This document shows positions 23,516 to 35,677 of a stretch of DNA of 64,000 nt, in pieces; within the stretch, counting starts at the first letter, position 1, and the number at the start of each line of letters is the position of its first letter. The DNA comes from Porites lobata. Its lineage: Eukaryota; Cnidaria; Anthozoa; Scleractinia; Poritidae. The notes beneath the pieces were generated by a model. The model saw only the letters and a list, made by a program, of their open reading frames with translations, did no database searches and was not told where the DNA came from. A program made the position numbers and the translations under genes. The stretch is from NCBI GenBank assembly GCA_942486035.1, contig CALNXK010000009.1, positions 771,001-835,000 of the forward strand. The letters run 5' to 3'.

Positions 23516-26377
23516 TTAAATATTTACATCCGTGTTGTGTTCAAGTAACAATTTATAGAGGTTCTCGTTCCCCAATGAGGCACACCAGTGCAAGGGTGTA
23601 TATCCACAATCATCATGAATATTTAAATCCGCGTTGTGTTCAAGCAACAATCTACAGAGGGTTTCGTTACCCTTTAACGCACTCAAGTGCAATGGTGTAT
23701 AACCATATTCATCTTGAGTATTCACATCCGCGTTATGTTCAAGTAACAATCTACAGAGGTTTTCGTTCCCCTTTAAGGCACACCAGTGCAATGGTGTATA
23801 TCCATCTTCATCTTGAGTATTTACATCCGCTTTGTGTTCAAGTAATAATCTACAGAGGTTATCGTTGCCCTTTATGGCACACCAGTGCAATGGTGTATAT
23901 CCATCTTCATCTTGAGTATTTACATCCGCTTTGTGTTCAAGTAACAATCTACCGAGGTTCTCGTTACCCTTTCTGGCACACCAGAGCAAGGGTGTATATC
24001 CATCTTCACCTTCAATATTTACATCCGCATTGTATTTAAGTAACAATCTACAGAGGGTTTCGTTTTCCGTTAAAGCACACCAGTGCAAGGGTGTATATCC
24101 ATCTTCATCTTGAGTATTTACATCCGCTTTGTGTTCAAGTAACAATCTACCGAGGTTTTCGTTCCCCTTTCTGGCACACCAGTGCAAGGGTGTATATCCA
24201 TCTTCACCTTCAATATTTACATCCGCTTTGTGTTCAAGTAACAATCTACCGAGGTTTTCGTTCCCCTTTCTAGCACACCAGTGAAATGGTGTATATCCAT
24301 CTTTACCTTGAATATTTACATCCGCTTCGTGTTCAAGTATGAATCTACAGAGGCTTTCGTTACCATCTCTGGCACCCCAGTGCAAGGGTGTATATCCATC
24401 TTCACCTTGAATATTTACATCTGCTTTGTGTTCGAGTAACAATCTACAGAGGCTTTCGTTACCATCTCTGGCACACCAGTGCAAGGGTGTATATCCATCT
24501 TTACCTTGAATATTTACATCCGCTTCGTGTTCAAGTAGCAATCTACAGAGACTTTCGTTACCATCTCTGGCACACCAGTACAAGGGTGTATATCCATCTT
24601 TACCTTGAATATTTACATCCGCTTTGTGTTCGAGTAACAATCTACAGAGGCTTTCGTTACTCTCTGTGGCACACCAGTGCAAGGGTGTATATCCATCTTC
24701 ACCTTGAATATTTACATCCGCTTTGTGTTCAAGTAACAATCTACAGAGGTTTTCGTTACCATCTCTGGCACACCAGTGCAAGGGTGTATATCCATCTTTA
24801 CCTTGAATATTTACATCCGCTTCGTGTTCAAGTAGCAATCTACAGAGGCTTTCGTTACCATCTCTGGCACACCAGTACAAGGGTGTATATCCATCTTTAC
24901 CTTGAATATTTACATCCGCTTTGTGTTCGAGCAACAATCTACAGAGGCTTTCGTTACTCTCTGTGGCACACCAGTGCAAGGGTGTATATCCATCTTCACC
25001 TTGAATATTTACATCCGCTTTGTGTTCAAGTAGCAATCTACAGAGGTTTTCGTTACCATCTCTGGCACACCAGTACAAGGGTGTATATCCATCTTCCTCT
25101 TCAGTATTTACATCTGCGTTGTGTTCGAGTAACAGTCTACAGAGGCTTTCGTTACCATCTCTGGCACACCAGTGTAAGGGTGTATATCCATCTCTATCTT
25201 CAATATTTACATCCGCTTTGTGTTCGAGTAACAATCTACAGAGGTTTTCGTTACCCTTTATAGCACACCAGTGCAAGGGTGTATATCCATCTCTATCTTC
25301 AATATTTACATCCGCTTTGTGTTCAAGTAACAATCTACAGAGGTTTTCGTTACCCTTTCTGGCACACCAATGAAGTGGTGTATCTCCACCTTTATCTTGA
25401 ATATTTACATTTGCTTTGTGTTCAAGTAACAATCTACACAGGTTTTCGTTACCCTTTCTGGCACACCAATGAAGTGGTGTATCTCCACCTTTATCTTGAA
25501 TATTTACATTTGCTTTGTGTTCAAGTATCAATCTACAGAGGGTTTCGTTACCCGTTAACGCACACCATCGCAAGGGTGTGTATCCATGATTATCTTGAAT
25601 ATTTACATCCGCTTTGTGTTCAAGTAACAATCTACAGAGGGTTTCGTTACCTTTTAAGAATGATTGGTGAAGGGGTGTTTTTCCATAAGTATTTTGCATA
25701 TTAACCTTTGCGTTGTGTTTAAGTAACAATCTGACGAGGTTTTCGTGACCTTTATCGACTGAAACGTGCAGTGGCGTGCACCCATTACTAATATGGACAT
25801 TTACGTCAGCTCCATGCCTTAAAATTAAGCTTGCTGCCATGTAGTTGTTCCAGTCAGCTGCTAACATTAGTGGCGTTTCTTTGCATTCTGTCCTTTGGGC
25901 ATTAACGTCGGCCCCAAGATCAATAAGGATCTCAATAAACTGACTTGAGGACGAACGACTCGCCTGCAGCAAAGCTGTGTAATCATTGTCTGATCCTGGG
26001 GCATTGATATCTACACCGTCATTTAATGCAAGTTCAACTGCCTGTTCGACATCATCATCATTGCATGTACCCCACTGCAGCTCAGTCAGTCTGCTGTTGC
26101 CCTCAGCCAACTTTTCATAAATCTTTTCGATATCATTATGAAATGGGTTTTTTCTCTTTCTGAGAGACAAGAAGTCAACTGCCGTTTTTCCTATAAATTC
26201 TTTAGCGTTTTTTCCTGTTTTTGTAAGTTCCATCTCTTCTACAAAGTTGCCAAAAAGGCCACTTGCTTTTAAAACAATGTTGTATTTTCCTTCAAAGACA
26301 GCCGCCTGGAGCAGATTAAATCCGGATTCTTCATCCACTTGCAAGAAAGCTTTTCTTGAGAGTTTCTTTAGACAGAC
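23516..26377 (-). CDS. Gene B exon 9: giant ankyrin-repeat exon with stop
   Basis: A 2,862-bp exon from acceptor CATAG to TAA at 23516-23518, coding 953 residues. The first roughly 100 are non-repetitive and match gene A (KVDEQSGF in A, QVDEESGF in B). About 26 ankyrin repeats follow, the later ones near-identical. Unit consensus is GYTPLHWCARxGNExLCRLL followed by LEHxADVN. Within units, changes fall mostly at the residues after HWCA, after GNE, after EH, and in the loop after ADVN, the usual surface positions of ankyrin repeats. Splicing from 29235 is in phase 0. Confidence 0.95.
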   Translation of the reverse strand, partial: VCLKKLSRKAFLQVDEESGFNLLQAAVFEGKYNIVLKASGLFGNFVEEMELTKTGKNAKEFIGKTAVDFLSLRKRKNPFHNDIEKIYEKLAEGNSRLTELQWGTCNDDDVEQAVELALNDGVDINAPGSDNDYTALLQASRSSSSQFIEILIDLGADVNAQRTECKETPLMLAADWNNYMAASLILRHGADVNVHISNGCTPLHVSVDKGHENLVRLLLKHNAKVNMQNTYGKTPLHQSFLKGNETLCRLLLEHKADVNIQDNHGYTPLRWCALTGNETLCRLILEHKANVNIQDKGGDTPLHWCARKGNENLCRLLLEHKANVNIQDKGGDTPLHWCARKGNENLCRLLLEHKADVNIEDRDGYTPLHWCAIKGNENLCRLLLEHKADVNIEDRDGYTPLHWCARDGNESLCRLLLEHNADVNTEEEDGYTPLYWCARDGNENLCRLLLEHKADVNIQGEDGYTPLHWCATESNESLCRLLLEHKADVNIQGKDGYTPLYWCARDGNESLCRLLLEHEADVNIQGKDGYTPLHWCARDGNENLCRLLLEHKADVNIQGEDGYTPLHWCATESNESLCRLLLEHKADVNIQGKDGYTPLYWCARDGNESLCRLLLEHEADVNIQGKDGYTPLHWCARDGNESLCRLLLEHKADVNIQGEDGYTPLHWGARDGNESLCRFILEHEADVNIQGKDGYTPFHWCARKGNENLGRLLLEHKADVNIEGEDGYTPLHWCARKGNENLGRLLLEHKADVNTQDEDGYTPLHWCALTENETLCRLLLKYNADVNIEGEDGYTPLLWCARKGNENLGRLLLEHKADVNTQDEDGYTPLHWCAIKGNDNLCRLLLEHKADVNTQDEDGYTPLHWCALKGNENLCRLLLEHNADVNTQDEYGYTPLHLSALKGNETLCRLLLEHNADLNIHDDCGYTPLHWCASLGNENLYKLLLEHNTDVNI
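23519..25860 (-). repeat. 99-bp coding tandem repeat array (gene B ankyrin solenoid)
   Basis: Tandem 99-bp units. A three-unit block at 24424-24720 is repeated almost exactly at 24721-25017 (297-bp offset), a recent in-frame block duplication. Long antisense plus-strand frames over the array are a by-product of its regular codon use. Confidence 0.92.
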
Positions 26378-29234
26378 CTATGATAAAAATGACCATGTTT
26401 TGAGCGAAAATAATTAAAAGGAAGTTCATTTGCCACTACTTTTTAACTATTCTTATTGCAGATAAGAGATTAACAGGATTTCACTGTATTCTTATTGCAA
26501 ATGGACACATTTTACCCAACACGCGATGGTGGTTGGTTGCTATGTTTAAAATATATGGCGTCATTGGTAACATAAGGGCAGGCTACTTATAAACAGAAAT
26601 GTGAGTTTTTTCCATAGTTATTAGAGGAGACTGGTTATGAAAAGCGGCAAACATCAATGATAAAAACAACAGTGCTGCAGTTTATGTTGGAAGCACCCTG
26701 AAAGTGCACAATCCTTTGTTTTCTGTTGGCAAATTGTTACGGAATAAATTAATGCAACGTTTTTATTGGTCAATACAAACAAAATGATAGGAATTCTTTT
26801 GAACGTTGTGCACTTTCAGGTCCACAAAAACATATAACAAAGGAGTCTGACGGGTTTCATAACCATTCCACTCAATTAACTATGGTGAAACGAAAGAAAC
26901 CTGCACATTACACAAATTTTAATCTCCTATTAGTATTATTATTATTATTATTAGCAAACTATCAACAACAAAAAGATTTGTGGAATGTTATGTGTCGAAG
27001 TAAGACCTGAGCCAAAGAAGTGTGTGAAAAGCAAGCTGCAAGCAGTCAAAAGCGGCCCGTGTTTATTTTAAGGTTTGCTGCACGCTAACTTTTCCTTATC
27101 CCCAATGGGATTCAACATAAGACAATGAGCATTTCCAAAACGTTTCTAACGTTCATGCTTTTCCGAGTTTGACAGCAATGATAATTATTTTTGACCAAAA
27201 GTATGACAATGGCTCCAGCGGACGACAAAATTGATGTGACAATTTTGAAGCTGTCAGATAGAGGCCGAGAGGGGAAACGTTTTGAAAGCAGGACTTTGTG
27301 GATCTCTCCTTCACCCTCCCAACCAATGTCGACTTTTTTGTTGTCTCCTGCAGGTAACTAGGGTAGGCCTTGAATTCGAAACCAAAGTCGTTGAGGAAAA
27401 AGGTCTTAATCCGCTAATTTTCTGCTGTTTCTGTTTTTATGGCGGCTATTAATGGGGAACACCAGACACTCACCATGTTATTCAACTTACATTGAAAAGC
27501 TCATCAAAGGCTATCTAATAAATAGTTAATCTTTGGAAAATCCTACACAACATCAACAACAACAAAATGGACTAGCCCGCGTAACTGGAGGTGGATGGGT
27601 GGGTGGGTGGCAGGAATGTTACTGTCGTAACCTTTATACACAGGTGGAAGTACGGATTTGCTTGTAAGTTTGATCGTTAAAGTTGAGATGCACTTTCCAA
27701 ACAATAATTTAGTTTTCTTCCTTCCATGCGATTGCAGGATATTAAACCCCCATCCCCAGTGTACCCAAAAACCATTCAGGGAGCGCATGTGTATAAGACG
27801 CAACGCCAGCCAACCAATAGTTAAAATCTACCATGATACCTTTATTAAGCGGACAGATACTCGACCTTCGCTAATGTCGGCTTTTAATGGTTCGTTTTAC
27901 AGTAATTTCACAGTAAATATGGTACGAAACCTTTGAGACAAACTGATCCACTCATCCGCTTAATTTGGTGTCCGTTTAATATAAGATTTACTGCACTGTG
28001 ACAGAACCAAGGGAATAAAAATGATGTTCGTGTAGAGAAGGGACAAGCATAAGGTCTACGCGATGTAGGCTTAGATACAAGCTCATACGACAATGTAAAG
28101 GTCGTACTGTAATGTTCAACATTATCGGCATAGAATACAACAAATGTAAGCGAATCTCATCTGAAAGACAGGGCTTGGCAAGAAGCACATACAATCTAAT
28201 ATCTTACTGGTTGATGAAGACTTGGCCTGGCACCATTCTTCAGCAGCAACTGCGCAACGGCGTGGTGGTTTTGACGTTCAGCTTTTTGCAGAGGTGTGCG
28301 TTGAAACTAAAAACGTCACAAGCAGAGTAAGTCGTGTTACATGCCACGTGCTATTTGCTAACAAGAATGAGAGAATATTCTTACCACCGGTATGTCTACA
28401 TAAGGTAGTACATGTACAACATATAGTAGTTTAATATCCTCACTGCATACCCATTACCACATCACAGTAAACTAAATTATGGGAGGAGACCGCGACAACT
28501 GTGGCAACAAGGTAAGCAGCAGGCGACAAAGGTGGCCCCGTCAACCGGCACCAGGGGAGGAAGGTGGGGCGACAAAAGCTTCCTTGACCGCGGGAAAGCG
28601 GGCCAATTGATCACCGACAGATACAAAGCACGGGAATTTAAGCAGAAGGACCGCAAAGTATCATGCCCGCCTGGGAGACATGAAAGCACGGCGGAATCTA
28701 AAGATTCAGAGTCCCATTCCGTGCTGCGTTAATTATGTATGCAGTGAGAATAGTTGACTATCCAAACAACAAAGAAACCTGCATTAAGCGGTTTCTTACG
28801 AGACTTTCAAAATATTTTAAATCAGCTCTGCCATTCGACCGCTTGATGCAGCGCACCCGCTTACTACAGTGAAACCTGCATAAAGCGGAAGAACGGGACA
28901 GTTTGTTTTAAGCGACCAAATAAGGAAATGATGTAAAAAAACTTAAAACAACGCTTCACATCATCACTAAAAATAACTAGAAAACTTATCAAACCGGTTA
29001 AACCACTTCAAAGGCTATGACGTAATCGATTGTATAGCATTCCACCGCTCGTTAATGAGATTCCACCGTATAAAAACGGCCCAACGGGTGTACCTTATAC
29101 TACTCAACACTTAAAAGTAAAAAAGTTGAATACATCAACACGGTTTTCAAGTCAACTTAATTGGTCATTCTAGAGAGATTCATGTGTGGAAAACAAAAAC
29201 CAGAACTTCCCTTGCCCCAACCTCCATTACTCAC
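26378..29234 (-). other. Gene B intron 8
   Basis: Intron with a 270-bp MITE (26614-26883), roughly 790 bp (about 26995-27780) missing from gene A, an ATT microsatellite near 26935, GGTG repeats near 27597, and about 400 bp (28740-29150) missing from A. No recognisable coding sequence. Confidence 0.65.
26614..26883 (+). mobile_element. 270-bp MITE, copy 1
   Basis: Imperfect terminal inverted repeats starting ATAGTTATTAGAGGAG and, from the other end, ATAGTTAATTGAGTGG; both continue to GGTTATGAAA. Same element, opposite orientation, at 33934-34203. No target duplication is visible here. Confidence 0.8.
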
Positions 29235-29333
29235 CTTGTCTTGAGTGTTGACGTTCGCTCCGTATTTCAACAACAGTTTGACAACAGATTCGTGTCCATA
29301 CCAAGAGGCAAGATGAAGAGGAGTCAAAGAAAA
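29235..29333 (-). CDS. Gene B exon 8: one ankyrin repeat
   Basis: A 99-bp phase 0 exon for one ankyrin repeat (TPLHLASWYGHESVVKLLLK, ending VNTQDK). Acceptor CCATAG, donor AAG|GTGAGT. Same size and position as 4793-4891 in gene A. Confidence 0.9.
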
Positions 29334-31476
29334 CTATGGAAAACAGGAAGAAATAACGCGGTTAAATAAGATCGAAAAAAAGCCATCCACTGCCATACTA
29401 ATGATGGCCTGTTATGAAATAAACTTAGAGTCTGCTATTGGATTAATTTTTAAAGGTCTAGTTTAGACCAACGCCATAGCATCTCTACTTTATCTTCTTC
29501 AGTTTACAAGGAGTAATCAAAGAATAAAACTAAACTTTAGTCCAAATGCCACGTCGCAGGCCACTTTCCAGTAGCATAGGGCGCATTACCGAATTATCCT
29601 TTTTTTTTCGATGGAATGTTATTAACATGCCGTCGATGTCGTCATGGCCTTTTGTCTTCATCCATGAATAAAATGTGGTGGATTCTCATTATCGTACCGT
29701 TTGTATATTTCTAAGGCCCAGTTCAACCATCGAACTTTTCATGTACTTATTAAGTCCGATGTAGACCGTTTGTCATCTTCTAGTTTTATTTCACCGGTTT
29801 GACAGATTTTCTAGTAATTTTCAGGTTGATGAATGTCTTGGTTTTGATTGGTCGACTTACAACTAAAAAAGTATTCATACGCCACTTCCACTTTTCCCAT
29901 AATTCAGCTTATTCCCCCCCCCCCCCAAAAATTTGCATAACCTTTGTTTTTCATTTCTCCTGGGTATTACAGCCGTCCAAAGAGAGCTTGAAAACAATGC
30001 TTAACAATAATAATAATATATAGATTTAGCCAGGGCTAAAAGCGAACCTCCTATATAGTAACTCGAATTTATAATTTAAATCAAACAATAAACTTGTTTT
30101 CCACAATTCAGTTAACTTTAGAGCACATTCATGTGACTTTTGAGGGAAAGGTTAAGTGATTTTAGAGAAAAGTAATTTGCAAACAGTCCAAGCTTAGAGT
30201 GAACTTAATCTTACATCGAGTTGATAGCCTTATATGTACACCCCAAAAATAGCAATCATCTTCGATAACATTTAAGAACGCGGGCTCTTGATCACAGTAG
30301 ATTAGGCCTGGAAAACAAATTCTTGGAAAACAAATCAGGCCGAATTTTTTGCGTTCGGCAAGTTTACTTTACAAAATCTTGCCAACAAGTCTGGGTACGT
30401 GTAACCCAATCTTTTATACTCTTTATACATCACATCTGAGGTGAAACAGTACCATGACGCGCTGTTTTTATCATACAGACCTCGGACAGAATATTTTATT
30501 TTATATAGTATTTCACAATTTTGCAATACAAATTGCAGTCACTCAATATTCAGAACGATCGAAGCACGTGTGGGCTTTAAGCGAAACCGTTTAAAAAATT
30601 TCCAAAATCACCTGTACAGCTAGCCGGTTCACAAGTGCCAACGTCGACTGTTTAAATTATGATTAATAGAGTTATACGCTTCCACATAATAAAGAATTTA
30701 TTCTGTTTATTTTTTATTTAATGGTTTTATAACGATGTGTAATCTTCAAAAGCGTTTGATACGCGAGGCTTTTTGACTACTCCTGCATACAAGCGATGTT
30801 CATGAGCGACTGAAAACAAACGGCACAACGATAGAAATTGCAAGAGACTACTAACAATCAATAAAAGGAAAATAATTCTGTGAAACATATACAGAGACAA
30901 CAATTTTCATTCACGAAGACAAGTATTAAAGTGTCTCTGAAATCCTTGTTTATGTTTTTCATTTTGTAAGCCGGCTTCCCGGTGTTTGCTTAAATTTCAA
31001 AGATGAACTCGAGGCAAGAATATCGCTCGAAACTTTCTTTTACAGCCAGAATTATATCTAAATATTCTTTGGAACGTTTTCTTTCTATTTGCAGTGAGAA
31101 AATGTCTAAAGGCTTTTTAAAGTTCTATAAGCTTATAATCAAACCTGATACTCGGTCAGATCATTGTCTCAAATCTTACAATTAATAACGTGCATAAACT
31201 AAATAGACGCATAAACTACGCTCGACTTCATTAAATTAGATATAAAAAACAAACGTCAAATACAATAATTACTCAGGCTTACCATTCGAGATGCACTGAA
31301 ACTATCAAGTAAGGCCAGAATCGCTTCAGACTTTTCAACCCTCTAACGCATCAAGCAAGGTGAAAAACGAAAACGATGCCATCCGAAATCGGATTTCCGA
31401 CTTTGACAAGCGACGTATTTCTCAACCTTATACTACTACATGAGAAATTACTGCAATTTGATTGGCTTAGAGCAGT

Positions 31477-31509
<33 letters not shown>

Positions 31510-31568
31510 GAAAATTACAAACCTCTTGCGGATAGTAGTATAAACAAATAATAGCATGATTTGTACGC

Positions 31569-31650
31569 GATATTTGGCATAAATACCACTTGTGATATTT
31601 CAAAATTGAAATATTTTGAAATATCACTCGTGGTATTTATGCCAAATATC
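31569..31650. repeat. 82-bp near-perfect palindrome
   Basis: GATATTTGGCATAAATACCA at one end and its inverse TGGTATTTATGCCAAATATC at the other, with an AT-rich centre. Probable MITE core. Confidence 0.75.
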
Positions 31651-32645
31651 ACTACTAATCATGCTATTACCTATACAAACGGCCCAATAAAAAAACTAGT
31701 CATGAATAACAGAAGACTCTTGATAGCAGCTGAATTTCATTTTGTACATTCAGTGGAAAAAGACAGTTAAAAACATCACAAGTTGACACAAAACACTGTC
31801 AGCTTAAGCAAAGTAAACAAGTTTCAAGATGCTGCATAAATTTTCCGCATGAACTCACCTGTCAAATTTTGACCAATCAGAGCATAAAAATTGAACGTAG
31901 AGCGTGACCAACGCGTGACCTTGGTGAGAAACGTCAAAAGCAACTGGCATGTCTTCCCTGCCTGTAAAAACTGGCTGAATTTTAGCTTCCGAGGTCAGTT
32001 TCAAATCAACATTTTAATTGTACGGCACATACAAAACACAACATATTTCATATGGATTTTTAAAAAAAACTTGAGCCTGCGATCATTTGAAAACTAGTAA
32101 CTTGTCAGCGGATAACTTCAAAAAGATATTCGACCTCGATGGGTCGACTCCTGAGTCCGCAATACGGTCAGGTGATACTGGTCAGCGGATCCCGTTTTTG
32201 ACAGCTGTCAACTGATCACAACGTTGATGTGCAATATATGTGTGCAATATCAGTCTTCCTGTGCTCCCAAACTGGCTAGAAAGTGTGAGGATTAAACGCT
32301 GGTTGTCCTGTGGTGCGGACGGACGGGCGGGCGGTGTACGGTCACGTGATTACCAAATTTTCTGGGATGGGTAGATTTACTTACCCATGGTGCTCCACAG
32401 AGCTCCGCTATTAAACAATAACAATAACAATAATTTGGGAGGGCAATTAAGGTGAATTACGGGAAATGTGGAAGTGGCTTATTGGCTGATTCATATTGTC
32501 GAAGGAATAAGCGCTAACTCGCGTGTGAGCTAAACTCACTGAGCTCTAAGGTTAATTGATTATGCACTTTTATTTTCTGCCAATGCCATTGTCCATTGCA
32601 GACAACTTAGGCCCTGTCCACACGTATCCGTTTTCATTTGAAAAC

Positions 32646-33381
32646 CAGGGCCCGCGGAGCGGATTTTCAAGTGGGGGGGGGGTAATGCGAACGCGTTAGC
32701 ATGAGCCAACTAGGGGGTCCGGGGACATGGTCCCCCGGGAAAATTTGAAATTGAAGTCTTCTGAAATGGCTAGAAATGGATCTAAAACTGCCAAAAGTGA
32801 AGTTAATTTTCAATTCTTATAAAACAACGAGTAACAAACTGGCCTTCACGTTCGACCAAATTTAAATGAATAGACTAACTTCTAAGCTAAACCCAACAGA
32901 CGCAACGGATGAGTGTCACCCGGACATTTTTAAGTCGGATTCTTTGAAGGTGCCAAAGTTGTTTTTTCGATTTTCATTGAGAGCTGCAAACTCATTGGCA
33001 ACATCTATAAGACAAAGTTTGTCTGTTCTGTGCTTGTGGGTATTAAGTATTGTCAGATTGCTAAATCTTGTTTTTGTCATCGTCGAGCGTAGCCACGTTT
33101 TCAGTCTCCGAGCAGAAGAAAAGGATCTCTCGCCTGCTGCACTGGTTGCTGGATTTACAAGAAGAAGTTTACATAGGGTTATGATTTAAGTTACCATACA
33201 CTTTTCGGCTTCAGAAAGCTGCTTGATCTTGGCTAAAATGTCATAAAAACAGGTAAATTCTCCGTCCTTCATTAACACCTTAAATATTTCCAGTTGACCA
33301 TTCAATGTTCTAACATCAACAGCCAAAAAAGTGGGGGGGCTAAAGCCCCCCCCCCCAGCCCCACCCTCTGCGCGGTCCCTG
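32646..33381. mobile_element. hAT element remnant
   Basis: Ends CAGGGCCCGCGGAG and, inverted, CAGGGACCGCGCAGAG; TGAAAAC occurs at both flanks. G-rich subterminal runs sit just inside both ends. It contains a hAT transposase C-terminal fragment. It appears inserted in an older element with GTCCACACGTATCCG ends (about 32609-33497). Confidence 0.75.
32916..33310 (-). pseudogene. hAT transposase C-terminal (dimerisation domain) fragment
   Basis: Minus-strand reading gives NPATSAAGERSFSSARRLKT, WLRSTM and an RFSNLTIL segment, the hallmark of the hAT C-terminal dimerisation region. Upstream in the same frame is LNGQLEIFKVLM, but a TAA interrupts at about 33186. The fragment ends at TGA 32916-32918. 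No catalytic core is present. Clearly dead. Confidence 0.85.
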
Positions 33382-33933
33382 AAAACGCAACTTTTTCTTT
33401 ACGGATACGGCTTCCGTCCACACGTATCCGATGAAAACGATCAATGAAAACGGAACTTTTTGAAAACGCTGTTTTCGCGTGTACGTGTGGACAGACGAAA
33501 ACAAGGCAAGACAAGTACATGAATAACACAAATATCTAATAAAAACAAAAACCTCTCAAAAAAAAAACTATCAGAAAGCCTCTGTAGTTTGTTCTTTAAT
33601 TCTTCAATTTCATTACGCAAAGCTTGATTGGAGCACACAAAACACGCCTGCAGAGCTCAGTGCACACGCGTGATTATCCACCACCACCACGACCACCACA
33701 ATTCTATTGTTCTCCCTCCTCATCCACCACCAGCCTATTGTTTCTATTGTATTAGAAACACAAAAAAGGAGAAGATAATGAGAATCCGCCGCTATTTTTC
33801 ATGAGTTATGGACAAAAGGCTATGACGTCATCGATTTAATGTATTCCACCACACGTTGATAAGATTGCACCGCAAAAAAACGATAATTTGGGCCCCATAC
33901 GACTCTTTCTATTACAAAGTGGTAGAACAAAGC

Positions 33934-34203
33934 ATAGTTAATTGAGTGGAATGGTTATGAAACCCGTCAGACGCCTTTGTTATATGTTTTTGTGGACCTG
34001 AAAGTGCACAACGTTCAAAAGAATTCCTATCATTTTGATTGTATTGACCAATAAAAACGTTGCATTAATTTATTCCGTAACAATTTGCCAACAGAAAACA
34101 AAGGATTGTGCACTTTCACGGTGCTTTGAACATAAACTGCAGCACTGTTGTTTTTATCATTGATGTTTGCCGCTTTTCATAACCAGTCTCCTCTAATAAC
34201 TAT
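33934..34203 (-). mobile_element. 270-bp MITE, copy 2, with clear 9-bp target duplication
   Basis: Same element as 26614-26883, inverted. GAACAAAGC flanks both ends (33925-33933, 34204-34212). Gene A near 6391-6400 has the single-copy empty site. Confidence 0.9.
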
Positions 34204-34769
34204 GAACAAAGCTATATGTTTTCATTCAAACCACTGATTCTTTATTAAGAAAATGCAGATAACACTGAACATTTTTCAGGCTCCTGCGGTAAAAACAAAC
34301 AAGCAAACACAAAACAGACAAATAAAATAACTGGACTTTAAAACTTGACTGCAGTGGCAAACGGTTTACTAGGATTTACTATGGCATATTTGAGCGCAAG
34401 AATAACTGCCCTACCAGAGAAACGTTTTTGTGCCTTTTCAAGAGACACAAATATTGAAAGCTAATCAGAGTCTATGCTGAAACTATCAGCAAGTACTGGA
34501 TTTTTAATGGTAAAGCCGTTCAAAATTCTGGAAAATGATGCGAAAACGGAATTTTGTGATTTCTCCTGTCCTCATTGTTATCTGTCTATGGCTTTGTTCA
34601 CACTATCCCGGATAGCTTTTGCGCCGCCAAGAAAACCACACGGGATAGGGCTTCTGTTCACTCACGAGAACGATTATGGCGGCGCGAAACTGCACCACGC
34701 CTACCTCAAAAGTGGAGCGTCACATACCGGATAGGTTTTGTGATATATTTTGGTGCAATGGGAACACCT

Positions 34770-35279
34770 ATAGCTCACTTCGGAAAAGGGTGATAGCCTG
34801 GGACCCAAACTAGGGGCGCGCAATTTATGGGATTATCTGGGGGGACGTGAATGTAAAAAAACATGACGGAAAGCGAAGTGGAATGTTTCAGCGGAGTTAA
34901 AACAGTTCAAAATAGCAAAAAGGAAGGTGGAATTAAAAGGAAAAAAAAAAGATGAAAATGTGAAACTCAAGGAAGATGTGCCTGGAGCGATTTTACTTCG
35001 AGAAAAACCACAAGAATGCAAATCCGTGTGCTCTCGCAGTTCAACTTCAATTTTTTTTATTCTCGCTGGATACGTCTTGCCTTTGGTATTCCATAAAATA
35101 CCAGAACTGGGGAGTTCCTGAAGTCATTTGTGCACAAAGGCCTACAACAACTTGCATGTCTCGTCATAGGTCAAGGTGGCTGCTCGACTTGTCCCCCCCC
35201 TCCCCGGCAAACAATCCCATAAATGCGCGCGCACTTATTATGAGTCCCAGGCTATCACTCTTTTCCGAAGTGAGCTATT
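34770..35279. mobile_element. 510-bp element with long terminal inverted repeats
   Basis: Ends ATAGCTCACTTCGGAAAAG and inverse, continuing inward to TGATAGCCTGGGAC and GCGCGC on both sides. No coding content. Confidence 0.8.
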
Positions 35280-35487
35280 GAAACCGGCGCAAAAATAATA
35301 AGTATCAGCGAGTACTGGAACCCACTGAGACGGAAGTAAATTTTCAGGAGTGAGAAAAGGAATTTAATGCAACAACATTGTTCTTACCAGGATTTTCCAC
35401 ACTGGGGTCCACAGGACCCGCAGAGAAGCTAAAAGTGGGTCATGAGTGAGAAAAGCGGTTCTCAATTTTCCGATGCAGTTAACTTAT

Positions 35488-35677
35488 AATAGGCTATTTG
35501 CATGATGGCTTCACTTTACTACTACGACCAGAATCCTTTTCGTTTTCCCTTTCATATTCTAATTTGGTATTCCCAGTAAGGTTTCGAAAACAAAAGCCCT
35601 AATTTGCGCAACAAAGCAAAATCCTGAAGGATTCTGGTCGTAGTAGTAAAATGACGTCATCGTGCGAATGGCCTATT
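35488..35677. mobile_element. 190-bp MITE
   Basis: About 50-base terminal inverted repeats, including TTTACTACTACGACCAGAAT and its inverse, with outer AATAGGC / GCCTATT. Confidence 0.8.

Noticed and set aside
24388..25263. 291-codon plus-strand open frame (repeats of VYIHLHLEYLHPLCVQVTIY type) and similar plus frames at 73-1605, 2329-2532 and 23575-25704
   Set aside because: They lie antisense to the ankyrin exons and repeat with the same 99-bp period. Their openness follows from the ankyrin codons; the translated pattern matches no protein type and has no splice or start support.
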